A model generated the notes under the pieces. It did no database searches, was not told the origin of the DNA, and saw only the letters and a program-made list of their open reading frames with translations. Below, in pieces: positions 23,813 through 35,900 of a stretch of 64,000 nt of DNA. Made by a program: the position numbers and the translations under genes. The first letter of the stretch is position 1, and every line of letters begins with the position of its first letter. Location: the NCBI GenBank assembly GCA_037039925.1, contig JAXRKP010000680.1:1-64000 (forward strand), written 5' to 3'. The stretch comes from Doris montereyensis (Eukaryota; Mollusca; Gastropoda; Nudibranchia; Dorididae).

Positions 23813-24395
23813 GCTGTTAATGTTAAGAGTATGCCTTCGGCCAGACGACGGCCGGCCGGCCAGCGTAACCAGCCTCCGTGAATCGCCAACGTTGACTCTC
23901 TGGCAGTCCCGGTATATGTAGTCCCAGGGCCCAACCCATGCCGCAACTTTCACCAATTTTGGCCAATGTCCCAAGTTTGATCAATTTTGGCACCATGCCG
24001 CAAAGTTTCCCCCTATTGACAGGATATCGAGAATGATCGTTTTAAAATATAAAGAAAATGCCAAGATGTACGGAGTTTCATCTCCCGATTTCCATCTTAC
24101 AATGCCTCCATCTGTCCCACATTCCTCGGTCATTGTTCCAAGGTAAACTGCAGATGGTCAAAGTCAAAGAAGAGTGGTCAGAGGGTGTTTCAGATTTAAG
24201 GCCCCCATTCCCTTGACTGGGGTTTAAAGATGGCGCCTCCCGCAATTCTCAGGGATTCGAAAGAGAAAGTGGAATTGCGGACAGGAAGAATCATCAACAG
24301 TGTTCGAAAATGAGTTTTGTGGGGTCCGTGTAGCACAATGCGAAGTGTCCTTGGAAATACGAAATGAATAGGAGAAATGGAATATGGAAAGAAAG

Positions 24396-24590
<195 letters not shown>

Positions 24591-24599
24591 TGGGTTATG

Positions 24600-25595
24600 A
24601 AAGGAGTCAAAAGACCCCCAAAGATAATTTTGGTTACATCCCTTGAAATCAGTATAACTCTCCCCCCTCCCCACAGGGAAAAGCCGCCTTCTCTCCCAAT
24701 GCCCCGACCTTTGTTTTCATGTGTGTTGGCCTTTAAAAGAGACAGAGGGTTGTTTTATTAGATTGTTTAGTTTGTTTGCATCACTTTTTTTTCACAGGAA
24801 ATTCCGTAAATTTGTAGAAATCTAGTACCAGTATCTTATCTGACTGCTTTGAAAAGCGGTGAACGAACGCGACAATGAGACAACACAGTAGTATCATCAG
24901 TGTGTACCACTTGTCTAGTAGTAACCCACATAGCACGCCACTAAGCACTTCACACGCTTTTGTTTTCACATTCACAGGGCACCACAGCTCACAACCCATA
25001 GTGGTGCATCATCACTGTTCTAAGACCAACCCCGCCCCATCTCTTCTTCCCCCTTCACCCCTTTCCTGTCACTAGTCTCACTCATGTCACCCATTGATGA
25101 TTTCAATGAGATCTAGACCCAGGCGCCCCGTCCCTCCTTTGGACCAGTAGGAGTCGCTGTGGTGTTGACAAAAAAAGAGCTGCGCTGTGTCGCTGGCGGT
25201 GACGACACGCTCACCTCTGACCCCTCCCATGGCCCACACTGTTGTTATGACTGCATGGATGGTACTGTGTTACTGTACGGAAGTCAGCACTAAGTAAGAA
25301 TACAGGGTGAAGAAGACTTGCGATGAAGATTTTTATTCCTTCCCGTGAAATGGCCGTATTGAGTTTGAATTATGAGAATCGGCTCATACTCATAGTCAAC
25401 TCGATTTATCTGTTCAAATCCAACGAGGACAAAGAGGAAAAAAACAAAATAATTTTCAATTTCTCCGATTTATGAGAAAATTTGAATTACCAGACCTCGT
25501 TTTTGGAGGTTTCCACAGTACAGCCATGAGAGAAGAGTTACAGGTAAATGACGGATGTTTAGAATTGTTTGTCAGAACTCAAAAACTGAAATATT
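24600..25595. other. Spacer downstream of PPOX, no gene recognised
   Basis: Unique sequence. A minus-strand AATAAA (25332-25337) could serve as a distal polyadenylation signal for PPOX, by inference only. Confidence 0.35.
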
Positions 25596-25599
25596 TTTG

Positions 25600-25860
25600 C
25601 CACATCAAATGACATAAAGTAAAGGTCTAGGAAGGATTATTCTGGAGGGTAAAATGAGGCGGGAAAAGAAACAGAGGAAAGCCGTGCAGAAGATGGGACA
25701 ATGATATAATAGACGGAGCATTTAGCAGGGGGAGGGGGGGAATGACAGAGGCAGGAAGAATGGTTCAGGACAGAGAGACTTTCAGAGGTGCTGTCAGGGA
25801 TGCAACGACCAATAGGACATGCAGTTAATGATGATTATGATGATGATGAAAACACGCCCT
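25600..25860 (+). mobile_element. LINE 3' end (C-terminus plus (GAT)n tail)
   Basis: The plus strand encodes GLGRIILEGKMRREKKQRKA, then in a shifted frame RRWDNDIIDGAFSRG and MTEAGRMVQDRETFRGAVRD. This is the familiar C-terminal signature of RTE-like non-LTR elements (I..G.M…KRQR.RW.D.I…). It ends in a GATGATTATGATGATGAT tail. Confidence 0.7.
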
Positions 25861-26023
25861 GTTTAGGGCTGACTGATCGATCACAGCTTCTTCGATCTTA
25901 TATCTGACTACGGTCATGGGGAGTTTGTCAACAGATTGGCAATTGGAAATATATCATAATTATCTTTCAGACACAGAGTGACCTAACATAACGACAAACT
26001 AAAATGTGAGTGCACATCTAACG

Positions 26024-26205
26024 TCAGGACGAATATTGCGGTTGGAGATCAAGAACAGCTTTCCTGGCATTGTTGATGCAGTCGTTGACAGCCGGCCCCT
26101 GTAAGATGAGCCTACCAGCTTGATGGGAAGGCCGCTTGAAGAGATGCTTTCTTCCACCCCCAGCAGCCAGGGAACATGGCCTACTGGGTATTGAGGTATG
26201 CACTC
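26024..26205 (-). CDS. PPOX: PPOX exon 11 (C-terminus)
   Basis: Acceptor TTATTCTGCAG. Encodes [35 protein letters not shown] and, after a one-base deficit in the G4 run (plus-strand C4 at 26096-26099), [20 protein letters not shown] followed by QYSS and a TGA stop at 26024-26026. The GPAVNDCI block is the conserved C-terminal FAD-contact segment of the family. Confidence 0.92.
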
Positions 26206-26930
26206 CTGCAGAATAACGGCAAATTGGAAGGACAAACGTTAAAATATCATTGGGCTTGGAATAAGGCCATTGTTGGCCTAGTGCTATGGTTGCAAAGCTT
26301 TTATTACAAACACTCGAAAACGCCAAGTCCGAAAAACCCTTAGTCCCAAAACTTACCCTAGTCTGAAAGATTTGCCAAGCGGTCCTAATTTTTTTGTAAT
26401 AGGTTTCCCCTTATAATCCCTAAAATTTCACCCGTTTTATCTGAAATTTCACCCGTTTGATCTGAAATTTCATCCTAGTTTAATCTGAAATTTCACCCTG
26501 GTTTAATCTGAAATTTCACCCTGGTTTAATCTGAATTTCACCCTGGTTTTATCTGAAATTTCACCCTAGTTAAATCTGAAATTTCACCCTGGTTTAATCT
26601 GAAATTTCCCTCTAGTTTAATCTGAAATTTCACCCTAGTTTAATCTGAAATTTCATCCTAGTTTAATCTGAAATTTCACCCTGGTTTAATCTGAAATTTA
26701 CTTCTAGTTTGAAATAATTTATGTTCCCCAGACGGCCATGTTTCCCCAGATAAAGCCAGCGTTACCCAAATCTATGCCTTAATAGAAGGAAAAGGAAGGC
26801 AGTGTCACAACTCTACCCCTTTGCCCTTTGGCATTACTGCAAAAACCCACAGTGCATTGTAATGTTATTATGCTAGAAGAGCAATATGTGCTGTGTGTGC
26901 TTAGGGTTAGACGTTGTAGATTAGTGTCTC

Positions 26931-26970
<40 letters not shown>

Positions 26971-29900
26971 GTTGACGATAAAAGTCTCCACGACCATCCC
27001 CTGCCACTACCATCCATCTATTAGTGATGACCCAATCAATCTCTTCACACATGATACCTCCTCCGTTCCTCCCCCCCTCTCTATATGTACTGGGAGGTTC
27101 ATAGATCTAGAGCCGTGATGGGGACTAGATGGATGTTCTGTGGCCTATGTGAGTTTATTTTGTTTCGTTTTGATCAAATTTTAAACAAAAACAATTCCCC
27201 CTCAGGAGTGATGCCAGTCACACAGACACTGGACGGATATCATTTGGCGCCGAGGACACTCAATTCGTTGGGCCCTGAGTTGTTTTTTTTATTGACTTTA
27301 GTAAGGAATACAATCTGGGATTGTTATAAAGGAGTCGCTGGACCCAATGCCTCGTTGAGTCAGAGCTCGTTTTTAAAGTCGAGGTTAACTGTATAACGGA
27401 CATAAAAAATGTGACGTACCTTCTGCAGGGAGACATGAGACGGACCGGATGTGCCTTTACACCAAGATGTGTGGCCGCAGCCTCTGTAGCCATCCGAACC
27501 AGGTCTTGGCCAGACGGAAGTTTGCCATCAGGGGTCAAAAGGTCATGGTACCATGCTCCTCCCATCATGACCTGCAAGTTCAAGATGGAAGAAGAAGAAG
27601 AAGAAGAAGAAAGTATAATCGTGGAATAAATTTTCCACGCGGGTCAGAGCGCGGACTTAAAGGTACAAAAGATAACACCGAGATGAGCTTGATTGATTGA
27701 TTCGTTGAAATTTACCCCATCCGTCATGTGCTGTGATCTCAGCGTGAATTAAAAGAAAACAACAAGATGAAAGATAGGGAAAAGATAATAACATTATTAT
27801 TTATGAATAAGGACGTGGGGTACTCACTGCCCTCGTATTTTACTATAATTAAAGAAGGGCTTCAGACTACACAAAAGAGTTACCACCGATCTGATTCTGA
27901 AACAAGGGCAGATAATTTCTCACGCTAAACACCCCATTGATACATCAATTATCCTTATAAAAAGGGTGATAGTTGCCGTTTAAAGGCATCTTTTTGAGAT
28001 TTTTAAAAAATATCGTTGAAATTTACCCAGCCTACCAGTAGAGCGTCCAATTACCACACAAGAGATCTGAGTTCGATTCCCAGTCCGGGTAAATTTTTCT
28101 GGTCCTCTTGTCAACCCAGCAGTGAAATGGGTAGCTAGGTCTGTTCAGATTCAGTCAAAAGTGAAGGTGGAGTGGAAAGCAATGGCAAACTACCGCATTA
28201 TGCCGTATGCCTAGAAAGATTATGACGCTCTGCTCCTGATAACCCGTCCCTCAACTCTTGAGTATAGGACTTGCTTTACTGTTTGCCCACTTCTAAGAAA
28301 TCAAATGAAAGAGACCCCATGCCCCTTCACCAAGTGCCCACTCTCTAAGAACTCAAACGCCCCATGCCTCTTCACTAAGTGCCCACTCTCTAAGAACTCA
28401 AACGCCCCATGCCCATGACAAAGACAAGATGGGAATAAGGGGAAAACAGATGAGATACATTAAGGCCATCACAGGACAGCGGAAGTTACCAACACTTTCC
28501 TGCCTCAAACACAACTACCCGCATGTAATACTACACAGTGGAACTTGCTCAAATTCAACACTTTGGGACCCCGACAAACAGTATTGACGTCAAGTGAGGT
28601 GGACATGAATCCTATTCAGAGGATATAATCCATTACGAAACAAAATTTGTGTCATATTTAGTGAGTCATGTTTCTTGTCAGAAGACAAACATTGTAAGCA
28701 TATTTATGTACATTATTTTGAGAAAGGACAGAACTTCAGCTGAGATTATGTGAAAATGAAAGTCAAAAATGGAAAGAGGAAATCACAGACAAGAGGACTT
28801 TTAAAAAAAAGAAGATAATTACAACAATTTACTTTAAGCAAAATAAGAATTTTTAACTAAATAGTTTGAATGAAAAATAACCAAATTACTGTAAGCCTTG
28901 TACTGTTTGGATATCCTTTACGGTTGTGTTCGGGAAAGGTGCATGAGTCATAGACGATACCCAGCAATGGACCACCCTCAGATGATGGCAGTAAGTGGCC
29001 GAAACCCTGGAACGGAAATTAAAAACGAAAAGACTGAGTATGAAATTTTAAACAGTTCAGACTATATCCCCTACGTAACCCCAAATGTATGAAAACGGAA
29101 AAGCTTTGAAACTATACTTTAACGGGCAGTGCGTCATCATTGTATTCCAAATACGAGGCTCAGCTCGTCATTTAAGAAAGAATTATAAAACAACAAAAGA
29201 AAGCAAAACAGATTCCTGTTTGGATCATTGTAAGTTTACCCATCCCCACATTCTGCCTAATCTCAGGGTGAATTCAGAGGAAAAGGCAAAATGAAAAACA
29301 TCTTCGTCTTCTTCTTCTTCTTCCTGTAGAAGCCACAACTTTAATTTTGAAGACTTGTATGGCTTGTATTATGGTTAGATCTATGTGTTTCTAACATTGT
29401 CCAAAATGGGTTTTTTTTCTCTAAATGATTGACCTTTTTGTACTCTTTGATGGTCTCTGGGAAACTGTTCCACAGTCTTATTGTTGAGTATAAATATGTG
29501 CGTCTGTTCCAGACAGTGGTATGGTGAAATTGTTGGAGAATTTTCGTTGTTTTTGTATTTCTTTCTTATTTTTCCAAGTTGTTCTAGTAGTATTTTGAGA
29601 GGTTGGTGGACTGCCTTGAATGATGTTGTAAATTTATTCACTGCTCTTCTCTCTTGGAGTGGTAGCCATTGGAGGTGTTGAACCAGTTGAAGTGTGAAAC
29701 AGTGAACGGAAAGAGAGAAGTAAAATCCTAGCCATAACGCCCCCCAACCTAACCCCAAATGTATGAAAACGGAAAAGCTTTGAAACTATACTTTAACGGG
29801 GCAGTACGTCATCATTGTATTCCAAATTGACGACCACGACGTCCACTGAGATCAAGGTCGCCAGCTGCTCTTTCAGATCAGAAAACTGACCAGGTAACAC

Positions 29901-32900
29901 GGTTGCTAGGTCTGAAAAAGGAAATTGAACACATGAGAGGGCGGCGTATCAATATATGAAGCTACAAAGTTTGTTATCCACAAATCTATTATGACATCAG
30001 CTCAGAACTTTATTGTTCTTACCACACACAAACTCGTTTTGAAAAGGTAAAAAAGCTTTAAAGTTTTCAGCTGGAAAGATAGTACAGAGTCAGGACAAAA
30101 ACTGTGAGTGAAAATTGTGACAAACGCAGACCAAATTTAGTTGCAATCATCTGTGAGACAGGACAATTGCCAAGCGGAAATATGATGATGATCATAACTC
30201 AAAAATCATCAAAGGGATAGTTAGGACAACGTAAATCATCAGAATCGCGATAAGTTTATAAAAGGCAACATGATTCTTAACCCTCGAATCGCCAACAATA
30301 ACGTCCCAGAATGTCAGGGCAAAATTCCATGTTTTAGCAGGGTCGAGAAAATCAATTATCATAAGTCTTTTATTATTTGAAATAGCATGGGGAAAAGGTA
30401 TACAATTTTTGAAAAGGTGAATAAAACAGGGAATCTCCAGACAAAAAATGATATGTTGATATGGCCTTGACATTAGACATAATTGGCCTTGACCTTGAAA
30501 ATCATGCAGTTTAACCTCAGATTTCATAACTCAGAGAGGTCAAATAAAAAAATCTGAAACAGTCAAAATGTAGCCCATTCATCTGATTTGAATCCCTAAT
30601 ACCTAAAAAAAGAAGCTCCTTCAAGGCCAGTGCGGCCCACAGAGCCGGAGTGTATCCCGGTTTCTGTAGCGTGAAGTAAAACAGGTGATAATTATCACCT
30701 CCTGGACAGGGACGCTAATCTGACACAGATCTTTACTCCCAAGCTAGTGCTTGTACCCATTTGCACATGGAGAAAAGGTGTGCAGTGTCTACCTCTAATA
30801 CCAACCCAAAGCAAAAACTAACAGACAGTCGAAAATGAAAAATTAACATTGCAAACTAGAATGATGTTAGAATGGCTTTTTTGTTAGTTTAATTGAAATT
30901 TACCCAATCCACCGTTGTGGTGATCTCAGGGCGAATTAAGAGTAATCAGTAAGATAAAAGAGAAGTAAAAAGGAAAGAAGTACGACCTACCAGCACCGGC
31001 CGCCGCCCACCCGCGTGAGAATGGCACGTGACCATCGGTTTATGACAAATATAACAAGAAATCCAACAGTTTCAAGGTGTCTGTAAGTCTTGAAAACAAA
31101 AATAAAAAATAAAACATTAGAAGATGTACATTCTGAGGACTGTAAGCAGGCTTGTAGTCCCCTCTGGCAGTAAAATTGATGGAAGAGTGAGCCGCGGCCT
31201 TCAGTGGTGTCACATTGGCCTAGAGAGCAGTCAAATAGGATTTGAACCTAGGTGTAGATCTAGTATCGTGTCCTTGATCGTCTCAACTCACACTACTTTC
31301 ACTTTTTAAGTCATCACTAACTTGAGGAATTTCCTCAAAAAAAAAGAAAACTGTTTTTTACTGTTTCATTTAAATTTACTCGTCCACCGTTGCGGTGATC
31401 TCAGAGTGAATTAAGAGAAAACAGCAAGATGAAAGATAAGTGAAAGAAGGAAAGAAAAAAATATATACGACCTTTGACCTACCAGCAGCATCCGCCAACC
31501 AATCGCTCAAAAATGAAGAGAGAAAAAAAAAGAACAGAGAGTTGTACATCTGGAGACCGAGAAAGGAGAGAGCAAAAGAAAGAGGCGCATCACATTCACA
31601 GACTTATTGTAGTCGTCTTAACACTGAATCAAAGGTCAGTCCCACCTTTGCTGTATATGGCCGAGATGACAACATCTGCCTGTATAGTGTCTGACTCCGT
31701 CTTGACCTGAACAAAATAGAGACAAGGAAGAGAAATGGATTTCAAAGAAACAGAACAGTGCCGTAGCAATGCATGAAAGCCTATCAAAGTAGTAAGAACA
31801 AGCGTGTACATTCCAAGCTATGGTCAAGACGAAACTATTAACTCTATGCTAGTTAATTAATTCCTAATTGTTAAGTTCCTTCCTCTACGGCTCTTCTCAC
31901 TTTCTTTCGAAGCATTTCATAGACTGGAAAGTAAAATGACGACATTTGTTTACAGCGGGACGCTCACCAAGACCTTCCCATCATCCTTTGGGGTGATGGC
32001 CGTGACAGGGGAATTCAGTCTGATTTCGGCACCTTTAGAGTTCGTCACAGCTCCTGCCATTGTGTCGGTCAGCTGCTGCAAACCTTTCCGCAAAGACCAA
32101 GTCGCCCACTTCTCCTGCTTTGCCCTCTTTATCACTCCTGTCAGTTCTTCCTCGGGGCTAGGACGAAATGCAAAATAAACCGATAAGATAACATTAAGAT
32201 TTTACTGAGGTGATGAATAAGAACATGAAATATCATAAAAAAATCCCACAGGAACAGACAAGACAAATACAGAGGAGATCGCACTACCAACCAAGCGAAC
32301 TATGATACGCTTAGTTAGCTCAGTTCGTAGCGTGCTCTCTTGTCATGGCGAGGTGAAGAGTGGCAGCTCAGAGGCCGTGGGTTCGATTCTGTTGACTTCC
32401 AAGATTTTTTTCTTCTGTCTATTCCTCTGTATTTGTCCCGTCTTTGTTCCTACAACAATTTAATATAATTTCATGTTCCTATTCCTCACCTTCGACATGC
32501 CCCTTGCCTCACTGTTTGTCTCAAGATATTTACAGAGTAAGACAAGACAGAATGAGACAAAATAATACGTCACTGGAAAACAGAACTTTGGATAAAATCC
32601 ATTAGAACGAGACACAATTGGACCAACAAAATAATAATTTATCAGCGTTTTTAAAAATTTATCCACACGATGACGCATAACAGTCATACTAATAAAATTC
32701 TAACAAATAGATACAAACTAATAACAAATGTATTAAACATGATTAACCAGCAGTCAAACAAACAGAGATAAAATTATTCTTGATCTGACTCTGACTTTGA
32801 TTTGATTTATCCACATCCACCACTAAGATGATCTCTGGGGTCTTGGTAGATTTTTTGTTGTTGCCCAGACTGCCTTGTAAACAACCAAGGGATCTTTAAT

Positions 32901-35900
32901 GTGCACAGAGTGTTGTGATCTGCACACGGGACCATTTCATTGTCCGTCTCCAATGGGACTAGGCGTCAATCCACCTACCTGGACAAAGGGGGTAGATTTT
33001 ACCTGAAAAAACTCGACAAAATGTGTCAACCGTCAGTGGGGTTTGAACTCACAACCTTTGAGTTGAGAGGCCGATACCTTGCCTCCGGACTACCGATCCC
33101 CCCCCCCCCCCCCCACTGACAGGGAAAATAATATGCAAAAATTTGTTAATATCAACTAATCTTTACCTACATTTGATTCAAGATATATCTAATTAAGTTC
33201 CTCACACTAATGTTTGAATACTACAAGTAGTCTATCAGGAGGGGTCTTGCTTCAAGCAGTCTTTAAATTACCGGTGTGACTCAATCTCACTCAGGTAGAA
33301 TGAGTTCCTAGTGACAGGCAGACAAACTATTTTGAAGAAGTTAGCATGTTTATGCAATTTTGAGACGAACTTCATCGTATCTGAAAAAGAACTTTTATCA
33401 AAAGACAATAAAAAAGTATTCTTACGAATACAAAAATAAACCAACTTACGTTTTGGCCCAAACAGAGCACCAATGACAAGAGAGCTGTACTTCTTTTCCA
33501 TTTCATACAAGGGAGGGAAACACGCTTGCACACTCAATTTGCGACAATCCCCGGCAAAAATTCCACGGCACATGGCATCAACGGCTATGTCTGCAACCTG
33601 GCAACATTTAAAATTTGAGTTCAGTTTTGCTGATCATGCTAAGGCAATAAAACAGGTAACACTTGCCAGCAACACCTTCTCTGGATAGATTTACACAACT
33701 GTCAACTGTGGCTAAGCTTCCATGCATGCTGTCATTATAATCTCAGAGCAAGTTTAGAGGAAACAGCTAGACGTTTGTTTGTTAACTTGTTTGCTTCATT
33801 GAACTATAACCCCATTCATCATAATATGATATAATGGTGATCCCGGGGTAAGTTAAGAGGTCAAGCAGGGGGAACCAAGATGAAAAAACATGTGACAGAG
33901 TGGAAGGAAAGAAGTAGGATCTGCCAACTATCCACACAAGCAAGAAGGAAGACAAAAAGGCCAGCTCTCGGGAGAGAACAAAAAACGACCTCTTAGCCGG
34001 ATGGCCCCTAAGCCTTGTTTGATTAAAATTTACCCCATCCACCATGTGCGATGATCTCAAGGTGATTTAAGAGGAAATAGGAAGATGAAAGATACATGAA
34101 AGAGGGAAAGGAAATACAGGACCTACTAGAAGTACCTACCAACCACACATGTGGCCTTATATGGCGTATAAACAAAACAACCATGTCGTAATGCTAATCG
34201 GTCAGACCGTAAGGCTAGAGCTCAGACTCAAAACAGTAGGAACCAGAGAATAATATAAGAAAGAGAAGGAAGAACGAAGGCAGTGTACAATTCTTTAAAA
34301 TTTTTATTCCACTTCGCTTTTCCTACTGATCACAAAACTAGGAAGTTTTTGCACCAAACAATTAGGCTTAATTCAGTTTTATTTCAGGCCATCACCAATC
34401 TTTTATCAGTGAAAACATGCTTCAAGCTTTCATCGGTTCATTGGGTGTGATGATGCTTTTGATCTGGTCAAGGTATTCCAATGACAGTGAACAGTCTGCA
34501 AGTCTTGAGTGTTGCTTGCCAGTTAGAGAGAAATATATGGCATTGCTGATCTGAATTAAAATTTTCATTTCATTGCATTGGGTTTAGCAGACCATTTGGC
34601 CTTCTGGCAAAGTAAACACCAGCTTCTTAGCCAAATTGAAGTTTTTCAAAAGCGGCCTCTTAGGCATGGTAATTAAGGAAGGAAAATCTCTGTTGCGTGC
34701 AAAAAGCGGCCTCTTAGGCATGGTAATTAAGGAAGGAAAATCTCTGTTGCATGCAAAAAGGACCTCTAAGATGGCCTGGCCTCTAAGGCAGAGACCACTG
34801 TATTTAGAATCCTAAAAGTATAAATAGCAACTAATTAAGGCGTAACATCTATACCTCTTTCCCAATTCTTCTGCTAACGAAGCTGTGGATGGTCTCATCA
34901 GGTTTTAGATCGACGTCTCAGAGGTTCAAAGGCAACATACCTGGCCAATGGTTTAGAGAACGGGGAATGGTTTTCAGCATTCCACTCAAACCTGGTGAAG
35001 GAAACCCATACATACAATAACTAGATAAAAATGATTCAGGGTCATGGGAAGACATTGTGTAATCAATGAAAATCATTCTGTTCTTCCAAAAATAGAATTC
35101 AATGAAGTTAGATTACCTACTAATCCCTTTTATTCCAGATGTCGGCGAATGAATGACTATAGATGAAAATGTGCGTAGTTATGCAAAATTCCATAGCACC
35201 GAATCTATATATACATCCACTAGGTTTGTGAACAAGAAGACAAAATCTGAATCACCAGAGAACATAGAATAATTTAGATTGATCTTTAATCCCTTCTCTG
35301 CTCAGGGACATTACATAGCAGTGCTGGGTAGAAACTGACAGTTATTTTTGACGAGATGTTATTCAAACAATATGCAAGTGTTTTATGCAGTTATGTCAAC
35401 AAACTCACTGAAACAATTACTAGCTGGAGGTAAAAACCTGCCTCAGACTCAAATGTGTAGGTTATGGTCAGTCAAATTTACTTGATCACTTAATCATTAT
35501 TGATAGGTTGTTTTTAACCATTTCCATCACAGACAGTGATCTTCTGCCTATTTTCTGCAAACTATGTGGAGCCATTAATATTTTTAAACTTATCAACTTA
35601 AATTTTAAATCATTAAGTAAGTGTGACAAAAATAGTCCTTACTGCTAGGAGTGCACAGAGTTGACCTTTGACATACAAATATCTATTTTTGGCAGCAGCA
35701 TCAGTACGGTAAACTGGAAGAATGTCACCAGCAAGACCAAGGTCTTCAGTCTGGACACAAGAAATGAAAAAAGAAAACAAGGTTATTATAGACGTGGATA
35801 TTCTTTTGCCAGTTTTTCCAGACTTGAAACAAGAATTTTGTTTCTATCAAAAACATATGAACATGACGATTCTCTACACATACATTTTACACACATAACT

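Noticed and set aside
34920..34947. A short intron splitting PPOX exon 4 (GCCAG|GTATG … CTGAG|AC)
   Set aside because: It would be about 26 bases long, too short to splice. Continuous coding with two slips gives the expected length between PFSKPLA and PDETIHSF.
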